Source of the DNA: Chloroflexota bacterium
GTDB taxonomy: Bacteria; Chloroflexota; Dehalococcoidia; Lucifugimonadales; GCA-2722455
NCBI GenBank assembly: GCA_002722455.1
Contig: PBMB01000010.1
Span: 1 to 32,560 of the forward strand
Reading direction: 5' to 3'
Length of the DNA: 32,560 bases
Part shown: positions 16,564 to 23,918 of the stretch, one piece after another
How the letters are laid out: every line of letters begins with the position of its first letter
How positions within the stretch are numbered: position 1 is the stretch's first letter
Position numbers and translations under genes: made by a program
Notes under the pieces: model-generated
The model's input: only the letters and a program-made list of their open reading frames with translations
Databases searched by the model: none
Told to the model about the DNA's origin: nothing

Positions 16564-16599
16564 TCCTTTAAATAGTGGAAAATAAAATAATTTAAAGGA
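16564..16599 (-). repeat. 10-bp stem-loop at the 5' end of the HU transcript
   Basis: TCCTTTAAAT, 16 bases, ATTTAAAGGA. The stem starts nine bases after the -10 element, so it should form at the very beginning of the mRNA, about 30 bases before the SD. A 5'-terminal stem-loop is a known way of protecting mRNA from decay. That role here is inferred. Confidence 0.55.
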
Positions 16600-16607
16600 T
16601 ATAAGCG

Positions 16608-16636
16608 ATATTATGTGGAATAAATAGTATTGTCAA
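16608..16636 (-). promoter_or_regulatory. Strong sigma70-type promoter for HU
   Basis: On the minus strand: TTGACA, 17 bases, TAATAT. The -35 is perfect, the spacing ideal and the -10 close to consensus. It predicts a leader of about 65 bases for hup. Confidence 0.65.
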
Positions 16637-16685
16637 GCAAATATGATTATTTTAGAACTTAACAATAAATAAAATAGACAAATTT

Positions 16686-16716
16686 AAATTTTAATTCTAA
16701 TATCTAATTAAAATTT
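16686..16716. repeat. 11-bp A-T inverted repeat upstream of the LctP-type permease
   Basis: AAATTTTAATT, 9 bases, AATTAAAATTT, about 43 bp before the permease start, in the divergent gap shared with hup. It consists only of A-T pairs, so chance is a serious alternative to an operator or leader hairpin. Confidence 0.35.
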
Positions 16717-16758
16717 GTCATTATATATAACTACACTACATTAATTGAAATCCTACTC

Positions 16759-18336
16759 ATGCTACAAATACCGTTAAGTATGCAAGTCATTGCTGCGATT
16801 ACACCAATCTCAATTTTTATCATTACCCACATTTTATTAAATTGGAAAGCTGGGAAATCAGCCTCATTATCTTTCATGATCGCTGCGATATTATATCTTG
16901 TTGTTTTCGGCGGAAATTTTAATCTACTTGGAATAAGCATAGGTAAGGGTCTAGCAATCACCACATTTGTTACTCTATTAGTTTTTGGAGCATCTTTTTT
17001 TCAAAACTTCATGGATATCTCTGGAAATTTAAAAATCATCTCGGGGAAAATTGTCCAGGTTACAGGTGATAGAGAGATGGGTGTATTGCTAATCGGGTGG
17101 GCTTTTTCTGGTCTGATTCAAGGTATTGCTGGAATGGGCGTTCCAGTAGTCATCGTAGCTCCTTTACTTATTTTATTCAAGTTAACACCACTAAGAGCTG
17201 TATGCTTAGCATTAATAGGACATTCATGGGCAGTAACATGGGGTAGTCTTGGAGCTAGTTTTTATACTATTCAACTTGTTACAGATGTAAACCCAGATCA
17301 ATTAAAATTAGTGCTAGCTCCATTGGGAATATTACCAATTTTTTTAACTGGTATTGGATGTCTTCTTATACTAGGAGGATATAAAACTATTCTCAAAAAA
17401 TTACATTTAATTATTATAATGGGCATCCCTATGTCATGCTTTCATTATTTCTCTATTATCTTTGGATTTGAACCAATTGCTTCACTCTCTGCAGGATTAG
17501 CAGGATGTATAGCAGGATGGATATTTGTACAAGTATCTAAAAAATTTACTAATAATGCTACCAATCAAATTCAAAATGAATTCAGCAACAAAAATTCTAT
17601 TACATTAAAAGACCATAAATCTACGCAGATGGCTTTTTTACCATACTATGTGCTCTTTTCTATGATTATGTTATCTCAAATTCCAATTATAAAAACATTT
17701 TGCAAAAAACTGGTGTTCGGGTTTAATTTTTTGGGAGGAGAAACTAATCTAGGCCATATAATACAAGCAGAAGAAAATTTTGCTTCTATTTCAATCATAC
17801 ATCCAGGATTATTGATTATTACTTCAGTTTTTATCTCACTTCTGTTCTATAGAATAAAGTCTGCGGATGACTTACCAAATATTAAAAAACTCATTAACCA
17901 ATCTTTCTCTGAATTAATAACCCCCTTAATCACATTATCGTTCCTGTTAACTTTATCGATGATTTTACGTGATTCTGGGGCATTAAATATAATAACTTTA
18001 CAAATTGCTCCATTAGCAGGACCTCTTTTCCCTATAGTTAGTCCTTTCATTGGAATGCTAGGAGTATTCATAACTGGTAGCAACCAAAGTTCAAACATTT
18101 TATTTGGAGACTTACAGTCACAAATAGCATCTCACCTTGGTATAAACAATATTCTTATCATTGCATTACATTCACTTTCAAGTGGATTAAACAGTGCAGT
18201 TGCTCCAGCAAAAATAATTCTTGGTACAGCAGCTCTTAAAATATCTGGTACAGAAACCCAAATATTAAAGAAAACACTGCCATTTTGCATTATAATGACT
18301 CTATTATTGGGTATAATTGGATATATACTGAAATAG
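16759..18336 (+). CDS. LctP-type permease (lactate permease family)
   Basis: This 525-residue protein has about 12-14 membrane segments and belongs to the LctP family (TC 2.A.14), proton symporters for L- and D-lactate, glycolate and related 2-hydroxy acids. Family features are the GIAGMGVPVVIVAPLLI segment, the conserved GHSWAVTWGSLG and, near the C-terminus, GSNQSSNILFGDLQ followed by the SGLNSAVAPAKI segment. The first of these departs from the usual G-F-G-A-P form of characterised lactate permeases, so another small hydroxy acid or sulfonate is possible. Starts at 16759 and 16783 are both in frame and neither has a good SD. It heads a run of ten plus-strand genes. Confidence 0.85.
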   Translation: MLQIPLSMQVIAAITPISIFIITHILLNWKAGKSASLSFMIAAILYLVVFGGNFNLLGISIGKGLAITTFVTLLVFGASFFQNFMDISGNLKIISGKIVQVTGDREMGVLLIGWAFSGLIQGIAGMGVPVVIVAPLLILFKLTPLRAVCLALIGHSWAVTWGSLGASFYTIQLVTDVNPDQLKLVLAPLGILPIFLTGIGCLLILGGYKTILKKLHLIIIMGIPMSCFHYFSIIFGFEPIASLSAGLAGCIAGWIFVQVSKKFTNNATNQIQNEFSNKNSITLKDHKSTQMAFLPYYVLFSMIMLSQIPIIKTFCKKLVFGFNFLGGETNLGHIIQAEENFASISIIHPGLLIITSVFISLLFYRIKSADDLPNIKKLINQSFSELITPLITLSFLLTLSMILRDSGALNIITLQIAPLAGPLFPIVSPFIGMLGVFITGSNQSSNILFGDLQSQIASHLGINNILIIALHSLSSGLNSAVAPAKIILGTAALKISGTETQILKKTLPFCIIMTLLLGIIGYILK

Positions 18337-18363
18337 TAGCCTTATAATGGAAAAGGATTAGAT

Positions 18364-18516
18364 TTGAAAAGTCATATTCAAAAAATCATATTTGGAATAG
18401 TGATTGTCAACATTTTACTAATGGGATTTTCTGGATCTCAGGAAAATTTGCTATTATTGTTACCTGGAATCAGTTCATTTATCACTGCGTCCATTCTTAC
18501 TATTTTAATTTATTAA
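18364..18516 (+). CDS. 50-residue two-helix membrane protein, unknown
   Basis: A small frame between the permease and the rhodanese gene begins at a TTG with AAAGGA six bases upstream. It encodes MKSHIQKIIFGIVIVNILLM, a short GFSGSQEN turn and a second hydrophobic stretch to its end at ILIY. Two transmembrane helices with a short hydrophilic hairpin fit the whole protein. It begins 27 bp after the permease and ends 23 bp before the rhodanese gene, which has its own SD, so the spacing is that of an operon member. It may be a small partner of the permease, but that is inference from position. It is short enough for automated gene calling to miss it. Confidence 0.6.
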   Translation: MKSHIQKIIFGIVIVNILLMGFSGSQENLLLLLPGISSFITASILTILIY

Positions 18517-18539
18517 ATAAATTTAAAGGAGTTGTAATT

Positions 18540-18893
18540 ATGTCAGCAAAACAAATTCAAGAACCATACGACAGAATCGATATATCTAAAGCATTTGAAA
18601 TCTATAATACAGAAGATGTAGCTATTATAGATGTACGTGAACCAGATGAATATAATCAGGCTCATATAAAAAATGCCATCCTGATTCCAGTAGATGAAAT
18701 CATGACCAGAGTTGATGAACTACCCTCAGATAAAAAACTCTTATTTGTCTGTGCTTCAGGTTATCGAAGCGGATTGGCTTGTGAAATGGCAGCAGCAATG
18801 GGTGTTGATACCTCAAAAATATTTAATATTGATGGCGGTACACAAGGCTGGATTGAAAATGGACACCCAACTAATTCTGGACCAAATCCATAA
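18540..18893 (+). CDS. Single-domain rhodanese (sulfurtransferase)
   Basis: The 117-residue protein has DVREPDEY (31-38), the active-site loop CASGYRS with catalytic cysteine C71, and the closing GGTQGW (99-104). By family it carries sulfur as a persulfide on this cysteine, moving it from thiosulfate or other donors to cyanide, thioredoxin or biosynthetic partners. The six-residue loop after the cysteine fits sulfurtransferases rather than Cdc25-type phosphatases. AAAGGAG lies eight bases before the ATG. It is placed between a permease/small membrane protein pair and the SAM-cycle genes, so a sulfur-related role fits, but no partner is shown. Confidence 0.9.
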   Translation: MSAKQIQEPYDRIDISKAFEIYNTEDVAIIDVREPDEYNQAHIKNAILIPVDEIMTRVDELPSDKKLLFVCASGYRSGLACEMAAAMGVDTSKIFNIDGGTQGWIENGHPTNSGPNP

Positions 18894-18955
18894 TATCAAT
18901 TTATAGTATTTCTAATATATTTCTGAAATAAATTCGAGAAAGCTTGAAATAAATA

Positions 18956-19861
18956 ATGTCAATTTTAATTATTGGAACTGTTGCTTATGATGATATTACA
19001 ACTCCTGTAAATTCCAAAAAGAGATGTTTCGGCGGATCTGCAACCTATTTTGCTCTTGCAGGTACAAATTTCACCAAAATATCTATCATATCTATAATCG
19101 GAGATGATTTAAAACCCAAAGACGAAAAACAACTTTTAAATCAGGGTATAGATATATCTAATATTGAAAGAACTAATGGGAAATGTTTCCATTGGAGTGG
19201 AACTTATGATAAGAATTTCGATACACGAAAAACAAATTTTACACATCTCAATGTTCTAGAAAATTTCAACCCAATTGTATCTGCAAAATTTAGAAATCCA
19301 AAACACCTTTTTCTTGGCAATATTGATCCTGATATTCAACTTTCAGTTCTAAAGCAATTGAAAACACGCCCCAAAATTGTTGCACTAGACACAATGAATT
19401 ATTGGATAGAAACAAAAAACCAATCATTACTTAAAGTTATCGCTAATACTGATGTACTTTTTTTAGATTCATCTGAAACTCGGATGCTTGGTAAACAATC
19501 AACCCTCATTGAATCTGCAAAAAAGATATTAAATTACGGACCTTCATGTATTGTAGTAAAACGAGGAGAACATGGAGCATTTCTTGTTTCAAATAATGAT
19601 TTATTCTCTACTCCTGCCTATCCTACTGATCAATTAGTAGATCCTACCGGAGCAGGTGATTCATTCGCAGCAGGATTTATGGGATATCTTGCATCCATTA
19701 ATACTCTGGACAACCTTGATTTTAGAAAAGCTACAGTGATGGGATGTGTAATGGGTTCTTTTGCCATTGAAGATTTTGGCCCCTCAGTTCACACAAAGCT
19801 AACTCAATCTGATATATTGAAAAGGTATGAAACTATTAAAAATATGTCTAATTTAATTTGA
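18956..19861 (+). CDS. PfkB family kinase, possibly acting on adenosine
   Basis: The ribokinase fold is shown by GGSATYFA (26-33), DTMNYW (145-150) and DPTGAGDSFAAGF (229-241) with the catalytic base D235. At 301 residues the length is usual. PfkB kinases phosphorylate sugars or nucleosides, and the family alone does not fix the substrate. The gene lies 46 bp before ahcY and 1.3 kb before metK. AhcY releases adenosine, and removal of adenosine pulls that reversible reaction forward, so adenosine is an attractive substrate. This is inference from context; a carbohydrate kinase is the conservative name. The SD is weak (GAGAAAG, 12 bases away). Confidence 0.85.
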   Translation: MSILIIGTVAYDDITTPVNSKKRCFGGSATYFALAGTNFTKISIISIIGDDLKPKDEKQLLNQGIDISNIERTNGKCFHWSGTYDKNFDTRKTNFTHLNVLENFNPIVSAKFRNPKHLFLGNIDPDIQLSVLKQLKTRPKIVALDTMNYWIETKNQSLLKVIANTDVLFLDSSETRMLGKQSTLIESAKKILNYGPSCIVVKRGEHGAFLVSNNDLFSTPAYPTDQLVDPTGAGDSFAAGFMGYLASINTLDNLDFRKATVMGCVMGSFAIEDFGPSVHTKLTQSDILKRYETIKNMSNLI

Positions 19862-19907
19862 TCACTATAATATTTAAAATATAAGATAAAAAACTATAGG
19901 AGCACTA

Positions 19908-21164
19908 ATGAACTTTGACGTTAAAGATTTGGCTTTATCTACTAAAGGAATAGAACGCATTAAATGGGCTGCAAATGAAATGCCTGTAATTAATCAAATT
20001 ACTACAAGATTTGCTAAAGAAAAACCCCTTAAAGGCCAACGAATTACTGCATGTCTACATGTTACATCAGAAACAGCAAATCTTGTCATTGCATTAAAAG
20101 CTGGAGGTGCTGAAGTTAATTTAACTGCGAGCAATCCTCTAAGTACTCAAGATGATATTGCTGCAGCTTTAGTATCCGAATATAAAATACCAACATTTGC
20201 AATTAAAGGTGAATCTAATGAAACCTACTATGAACACATAAATGCAGTATTAGATTCAAAACCCACTATTACAATGGATGATGGAGCAGACTTAGTAGCC
20301 ACTCTACACTCTGAAAGAACAGATGTCATTAAACACGTTATAGCTGGCACCGAAGAAACTACTACTGGAGTCATAAGACTTATCAGTTTAGCTAAAGCTG
20401 GTAACCTACGTTATCCCATAATTGCAGTAAACGATGCTGATACAAAACATTTTTTTGATAATCGATATGGAACAGGTCAGAGTACCATCGATGGTATTAC
20501 TAGAGCAACAAACATGCTTTGGGCAGGTAAAACAGTTGTAATTTCAGGATATGGATGGTGTGGAAGAGGCGTTGCTCAAAGAGCAAAAGGCTTAGGATCC
20601 CATACAATTATTACAGAAGTTAATCCAATTAGAGCGCTTGAAGCAGTAATGGATGGACATCAAGTCATGCCAATGAATGATGCTGCATCTTTAGGAGATA
20701 TCTTCATTACAGTAACTGGAGGTAAGAATGCTATCGATATAAATCATATTTCAAAAATGAAGGATGGTGCTGTTTTATCTAACAGTGGACATTTCAATGT
20801 TGAAATAGATATAGAATCATTAGAAAAAGTATCTAAATCTAAGAAACAAGTCCGAGAATTTGTTCATCAATATACACTAAAAGATGGAAGGAAAATACAT
20901 TTATTAGGTGAAGGCAGACTCATCAACCTTGCCGCTGCCGAAGGACATCCTTCTGCAGTAATGGATATGAGTTTTGCCAACCAAGCACTTTCTGCAGAAT
21001 ATATATCTACTCATGCACAATCACTAAATAACGATGTAATCAGTGTACCTCGTGAAATCGATAACACTGTAGGGCTATTAAAACTTAACGCTATGGATGT
21101 AAACATTGACCACCTTACTGAAGAACAAGAAACATATCTTTCAAGTTGGAATGTAGGAACATAA
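19908..21164 (+). CDS. ahcY: Adenosylhomocysteinase (SAH hydrolase)
   Basis: AhcY splits S-adenosylhomocysteine to adenosine and homocysteine with tightly bound NAD, removing the inhibitor left after methylation. At 418 residues it is the shorter form without the insertion found in many bacterial enzymes. Motifs are HVTSETANL (51-59), DDGADL (124-129), GTEETTTG (147-154), [19 protein letters not shown] (174-192) with the catalytic lysine and aspartate, and the NAD loop GYGWCGRG (214-221). AGGAG lies five bases before the ATG. metK follows after 40 bp. Confidence 0.96.
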   Translation: MNFDVKDLALSTKGIERIKWAANEMPVINQITTRFAKEKPLKGQRITACLHVTSETANLVIALKAGGAEVNLTASNPLSTQDDIAAALVSEYKIPTFAIKGESNETYYEHINAVLDSKPTITMDDGADLVATLHSERTDVIKHVIAGTEETTTGVIRLISLAKAGNLRYPIIAVNDADTKHFFDNRYGTGQSTIDGITRATNMLWAGKTVVISGYGWCGRGVAQRAKGLGSHTIITEVNPIRALEAVMDGHQVMPMNDAASLGDIFITVTGGKNAIDINHISKMKDGAVLSNSGHFNVEIDIESLEKVSKSKKQVREFVHQYTLKDGRKIHLLGEGRLINLAAAEGHPSAVMDMSFANQALSAEYISTHAQSLNNDVISVPREIDNTVGLLKLNAMDVNIDHLTEEQETYLSSWNVGT

Positions 21165-21204
21165 ATCTAATAATTTCAAAAATACTAAGCACAGGAGATA
21201 ACCG

Positions 21205-22422
21205 ATGTCATTTAGTTTAATTGACTCCCCTTCTTATTTATTTACTTCAGAATCTGTAACTGAAGGTCATCCTGACAAAATATGTGACCAAATATCAGAT
21301 GCAATACTAGATGCTATTTATGATCAAGACCCTTCAGCTAGAGTTGCCTGTGAAACTGCAACTACGACTAACCTAGTAATCATAATTGGTGAAATAACCA
21401 CAACTGCAAAAATAAACTACGTAGAAATCGCTCGACAAAAATTAAAAGAAATTGGATATAACGATCCTAACACTGGCATCGATTGGAAAACTTGTGAAAT
21501 AATCGTCAAAATCCATGAACAATCTCCAAACATAAGTGCAGCAGTCTCTACTGCACTAGAACACCGTAAGGATGCTACTAAAATGTCAGATGCTGCAGTA
21601 GATTCTATCGGTGCAGGTGACCAAGGAATGATGGTTGGATTCGCATGTAATGAAACTGAAGAATTGATGCCAATGACAATGTCTTTATCTCATCAACTGA
21701 CACAACGTCTTTCACTTGTACGAAAAGAAAATATAATCTCTTATTTAGGACCAGATGGTAAATCTCAAGTTACAATAGAATATGAATTTGGTAAACCAAA
21801 GCGTGTACATACAATAATCATTAGTACACAACATAAAGATGGAATTTCAATTAATCAAATTGAAAAAGATATAACTAAGCATGTAATCGACCCTATCATC
21901 CCTGAAAAATTGATTGATAAATCAACTCGAATTTTTATCAATCCATCCGGTAAATTTGTAATAGGTGGCCCTCATGGAGATGCTGGACTTACAGGTAGGA
22001 AAATCCTTGTTGACACCTATGGAGGTGTAGCTCGTCATGGTGGTGGTGCTTTCTCTGGTAAAGATCCTACTAAAGTGGATCGTTCTGCTGCATATGCAGC
22101 ACGATATGTTGCTAAAAATATCGTAGCTGCAAAAATTGCAGATCGATGTGAAGTACAAGTTTCATATGCTATTGGCGTTTCTGCTCCCATATCTGTATCG
22201 GTTGAGACATTTGGAACTGGACATATTCCTGATTCAAAAATCGCTAATTTAGTTAACAAATACTTTGATCTTCGTCCTGGTGCAATTATACAAAATTTGA
22301 ATTTAAGACAACCTATATACCAACAAACTGCAGCATATGGCCACTTCGGAAGACTTGATATAGAATTACCTTGGGAAAAAACTGATAAAGCATCTGCCCT
22401 AAATAAAGAAGCATTTTTATAA
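21205..22422 (+). CDS. metK: S-adenosylmethionine synthetase
   Basis: MetK makes SAM from methionine and ATP. At 405 residues it is full length. Key motifs are [20 protein letters not shown] (14-33), the hexapeptide GAGDQG near residue 136, and the phosphate loop [13 protein letters not shown] followed by [22 protein letters not shown] precedes the ATG by seven bases. With ahcY it covers SAM formation and SAH removal in one likely transcript; no methionine synthase is visible. No SAM or SAH riboswitch can fit in the 40-bp gap. Confidence 0.97.
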   Translation: MSFSLIDSPSYLFTSESVTEGHPDKICDQISDAILDAIYDQDPSARVACETATTTNLVIIIGEITTTAKINYVEIARQKLKEIGYNDPNTGIDWKTCEIIVKIHEQSPNISAAVSTALEHRKDATKMSDAAVDSIGAGDQGMMVGFACNETEELMPMTMSLSHQLTQRLSLVRKENIISYLGPDGKSQVTIEYEFGKPKRVHTIIISTQHKDGISINQIEKDITKHVIDPIIPEKLIDKSTRIFINPSGKFVIGGPHGDAGLTGRKILVDTYGGVARHGGGAFSGKDPTKVDRSAAYAARYVAKNIVAAKIADRCEVQVSYAIGVSAPISVSVETFGTGHIPDSKIANLVNKYFDLRPGAIIQNLNLRQPIYQQTAAYGHFGRLDIELPWEKTDKASALNKEAFL

Positions 22423-22455
22423 ATTATAAAATCCTTAATTTTACAGGATAATTAC

Positions 22456-23874
22456 ATGGTAATAAATTTTGGAACTGATGGATGGCGTGCAATCATTGCT
22501 GATCAATTCACTTTCGAAAATGTAGCAATCTGTACTAATGCAACATTGGATTATTTAAAACAAAATGGTTTAAATAATAAGGGTATTGCAATTGGCTACG
22601 ATACTCGTTTCCATTCAGATAAATTTGCAAAACTTGTAGCAACATTAGCTAGTAATTCTAACTTTAAGACTTTCCTGTTTGATCGTCCATCTCCAACTCC
22701 AGTTTTAAGTCATTACGTGGTTTCTAACCATTTAGATGCAGGAATTATGATTACTGCAAGCCATAATCCACCCGACTGGAATGGATTTAAAATCAAAACA
22801 AACCTAGGTTCTAGTGCACCTCAATCAATGATCGAAAAAATTCAAAAAAGAATTGATAAACTAGTAGAAACTAACACGAAATTCCCAACTTCAATAAACT
22901 TAACAAATAATTTAATTAAATTCATCAATCCAGAAATAAAATATATAGAGCATATTAATTCGATTATTGATCTAGATATTATCAAATCAACCAATTTGAA
23001 AGTAATTGTGGATTCAATGTATGGATCAGGACAAGGTTACTTCAAAAAATTATTATCCGGAGGAAATATTGAACTAATAGAACTAAATGGTACTGAAAAC
23101 CCAGCATTTCCTAATATAAAACAACCCGAACCAACAGAAGAAAATCTTAAAATACTCTCTGGATTTATTAAACATAATAATGCTTCTATTGGGCTTGCAA
23201 CTGACGGAGATGCAGATCGGCTAGGAATTGTAGATTCTAATGGTAAGTTCATCAGTGCTCTGGACTTATTTATGCTCCTATGTTTCCATCAATTAGATAT
23301 TTTAGGTAAAAAAGGACATATTATTCGATCAATTACTATGACTAGTAAAATTGATGAACTAGCAAAATTATATGGGGTATCAACGATAATTACTCCCATT
23401 GGATTTAAGTACTTAGCTCCTAAAATGATTGAAAGTAATGCGCTTATTGCTGGAGAAGAAAGTGGAGGCTATGCATATGGATTCCATATACCTGAACGCG
23501 ATGGGATATTAAGTGGCTTAATGATCTTAGACTTAATCGTTAAATCACAAAAAAATGTTGACGAATTAATAAATATATTACATACCAAAGTAACTCCTTT
23601 AATATATGAACGTAAAGACATACATATCGACCCTAGCGAAAAACAAAAGTTTGCACCTGATGTTTTAAAACAATCGGCACCAAAATCTATAGCAAACTTA
23701 GAAGTAATCAACGTCGAAACATTAGATGGTATCCGCTATCAATTAGAAAATAATTCTTGGGGATTAATTAGATGTTCTGGCACAGAACCACTGGTCAGAA
23801 TTTATGCAGAAGCTACAACAAAATCAAAAGTAAATTCAATACTTGATTCGTTACAAAAAATATGTTCAAAATAA
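22456..23874 (+). CDS. Phosphoglucomutase/phosphomannomutase family enzyme
   Basis: An alpha-D-phosphohexomutase of 472 residues with all four domains. The phosphoserine loop is TASHNP (100-105; S102), the magnesium loop DGDADR (250-255), the sugar-recognition loop GEESGG (333-338) and the phosphate-binding loop RCSGTEP (439-445). The GEESGG form is common in phosphoglucomutase/phosphomannomutases of dual use and argues against phosphoglucosamine mutase. It interconverts hexose 1- and 6-phosphates for cell-envelope glycans or storage. It starts 33 bp after metK with AGGA upstream, probably cotranscribed though unrelated in pathway. Confidence 0.92.
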   Translation: MVINFGTDGWRAIIADQFTFENVAICTNATLDYLKQNGLNNKGIAIGYDTRFHSDKFAKLVATLASNSNFKTFLFDRPSPTPVLSHYVVSNHLDAGIMITASHNPPDWNGFKIKTNLGSSAPQSMIEKIQKRIDKLVETNTKFPTSINLTNNLIKFINPEIKYIEHINSIIDLDIIKSTNLKVIVDSMYGSGQGYFKKLLSGGNIELIELNGTENPAFPNIKQPEPTEENLKILSGFIKHNNASIGLATDGDADRLGIVDSNGKFISALDLFMLLCFHQLDILGKKGHIIRSITMTSKIDELAKLYGVSTIITPIGFKYLAPKMIESNALIAGEESGGYAYGFHIPERDGILSGLMILDLIVKSQKNVDELINILHTKVTPLIYERKDIHIDPSEKQKFAPDVLKQSAPKSIANLEVINVETLDGIRYQLENNSWGLIRCSGTEPLVRIYAEATTKSKVNSILDSLQKICSK

Positions 23875-23918
23875 AATTATCTGTTGATACCTAATCCTTC
23901 TATTTCATAGTATAAAAA

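Noticed and set aside
16731-16964. Minus-strand frame across the start of the LctP-type permease
   Set aside because: It mirrors a strongly hydrophobic permease N-terminus, has no SD and matches no family; treated as a shadow frame.
21165-21204. Possible SAM or SAH riboswitch before metK or ahcY
   Set aside because: The gaps are 40 and 46 bp, too short for a known aptamer plus switch, and carry only SD sequences.
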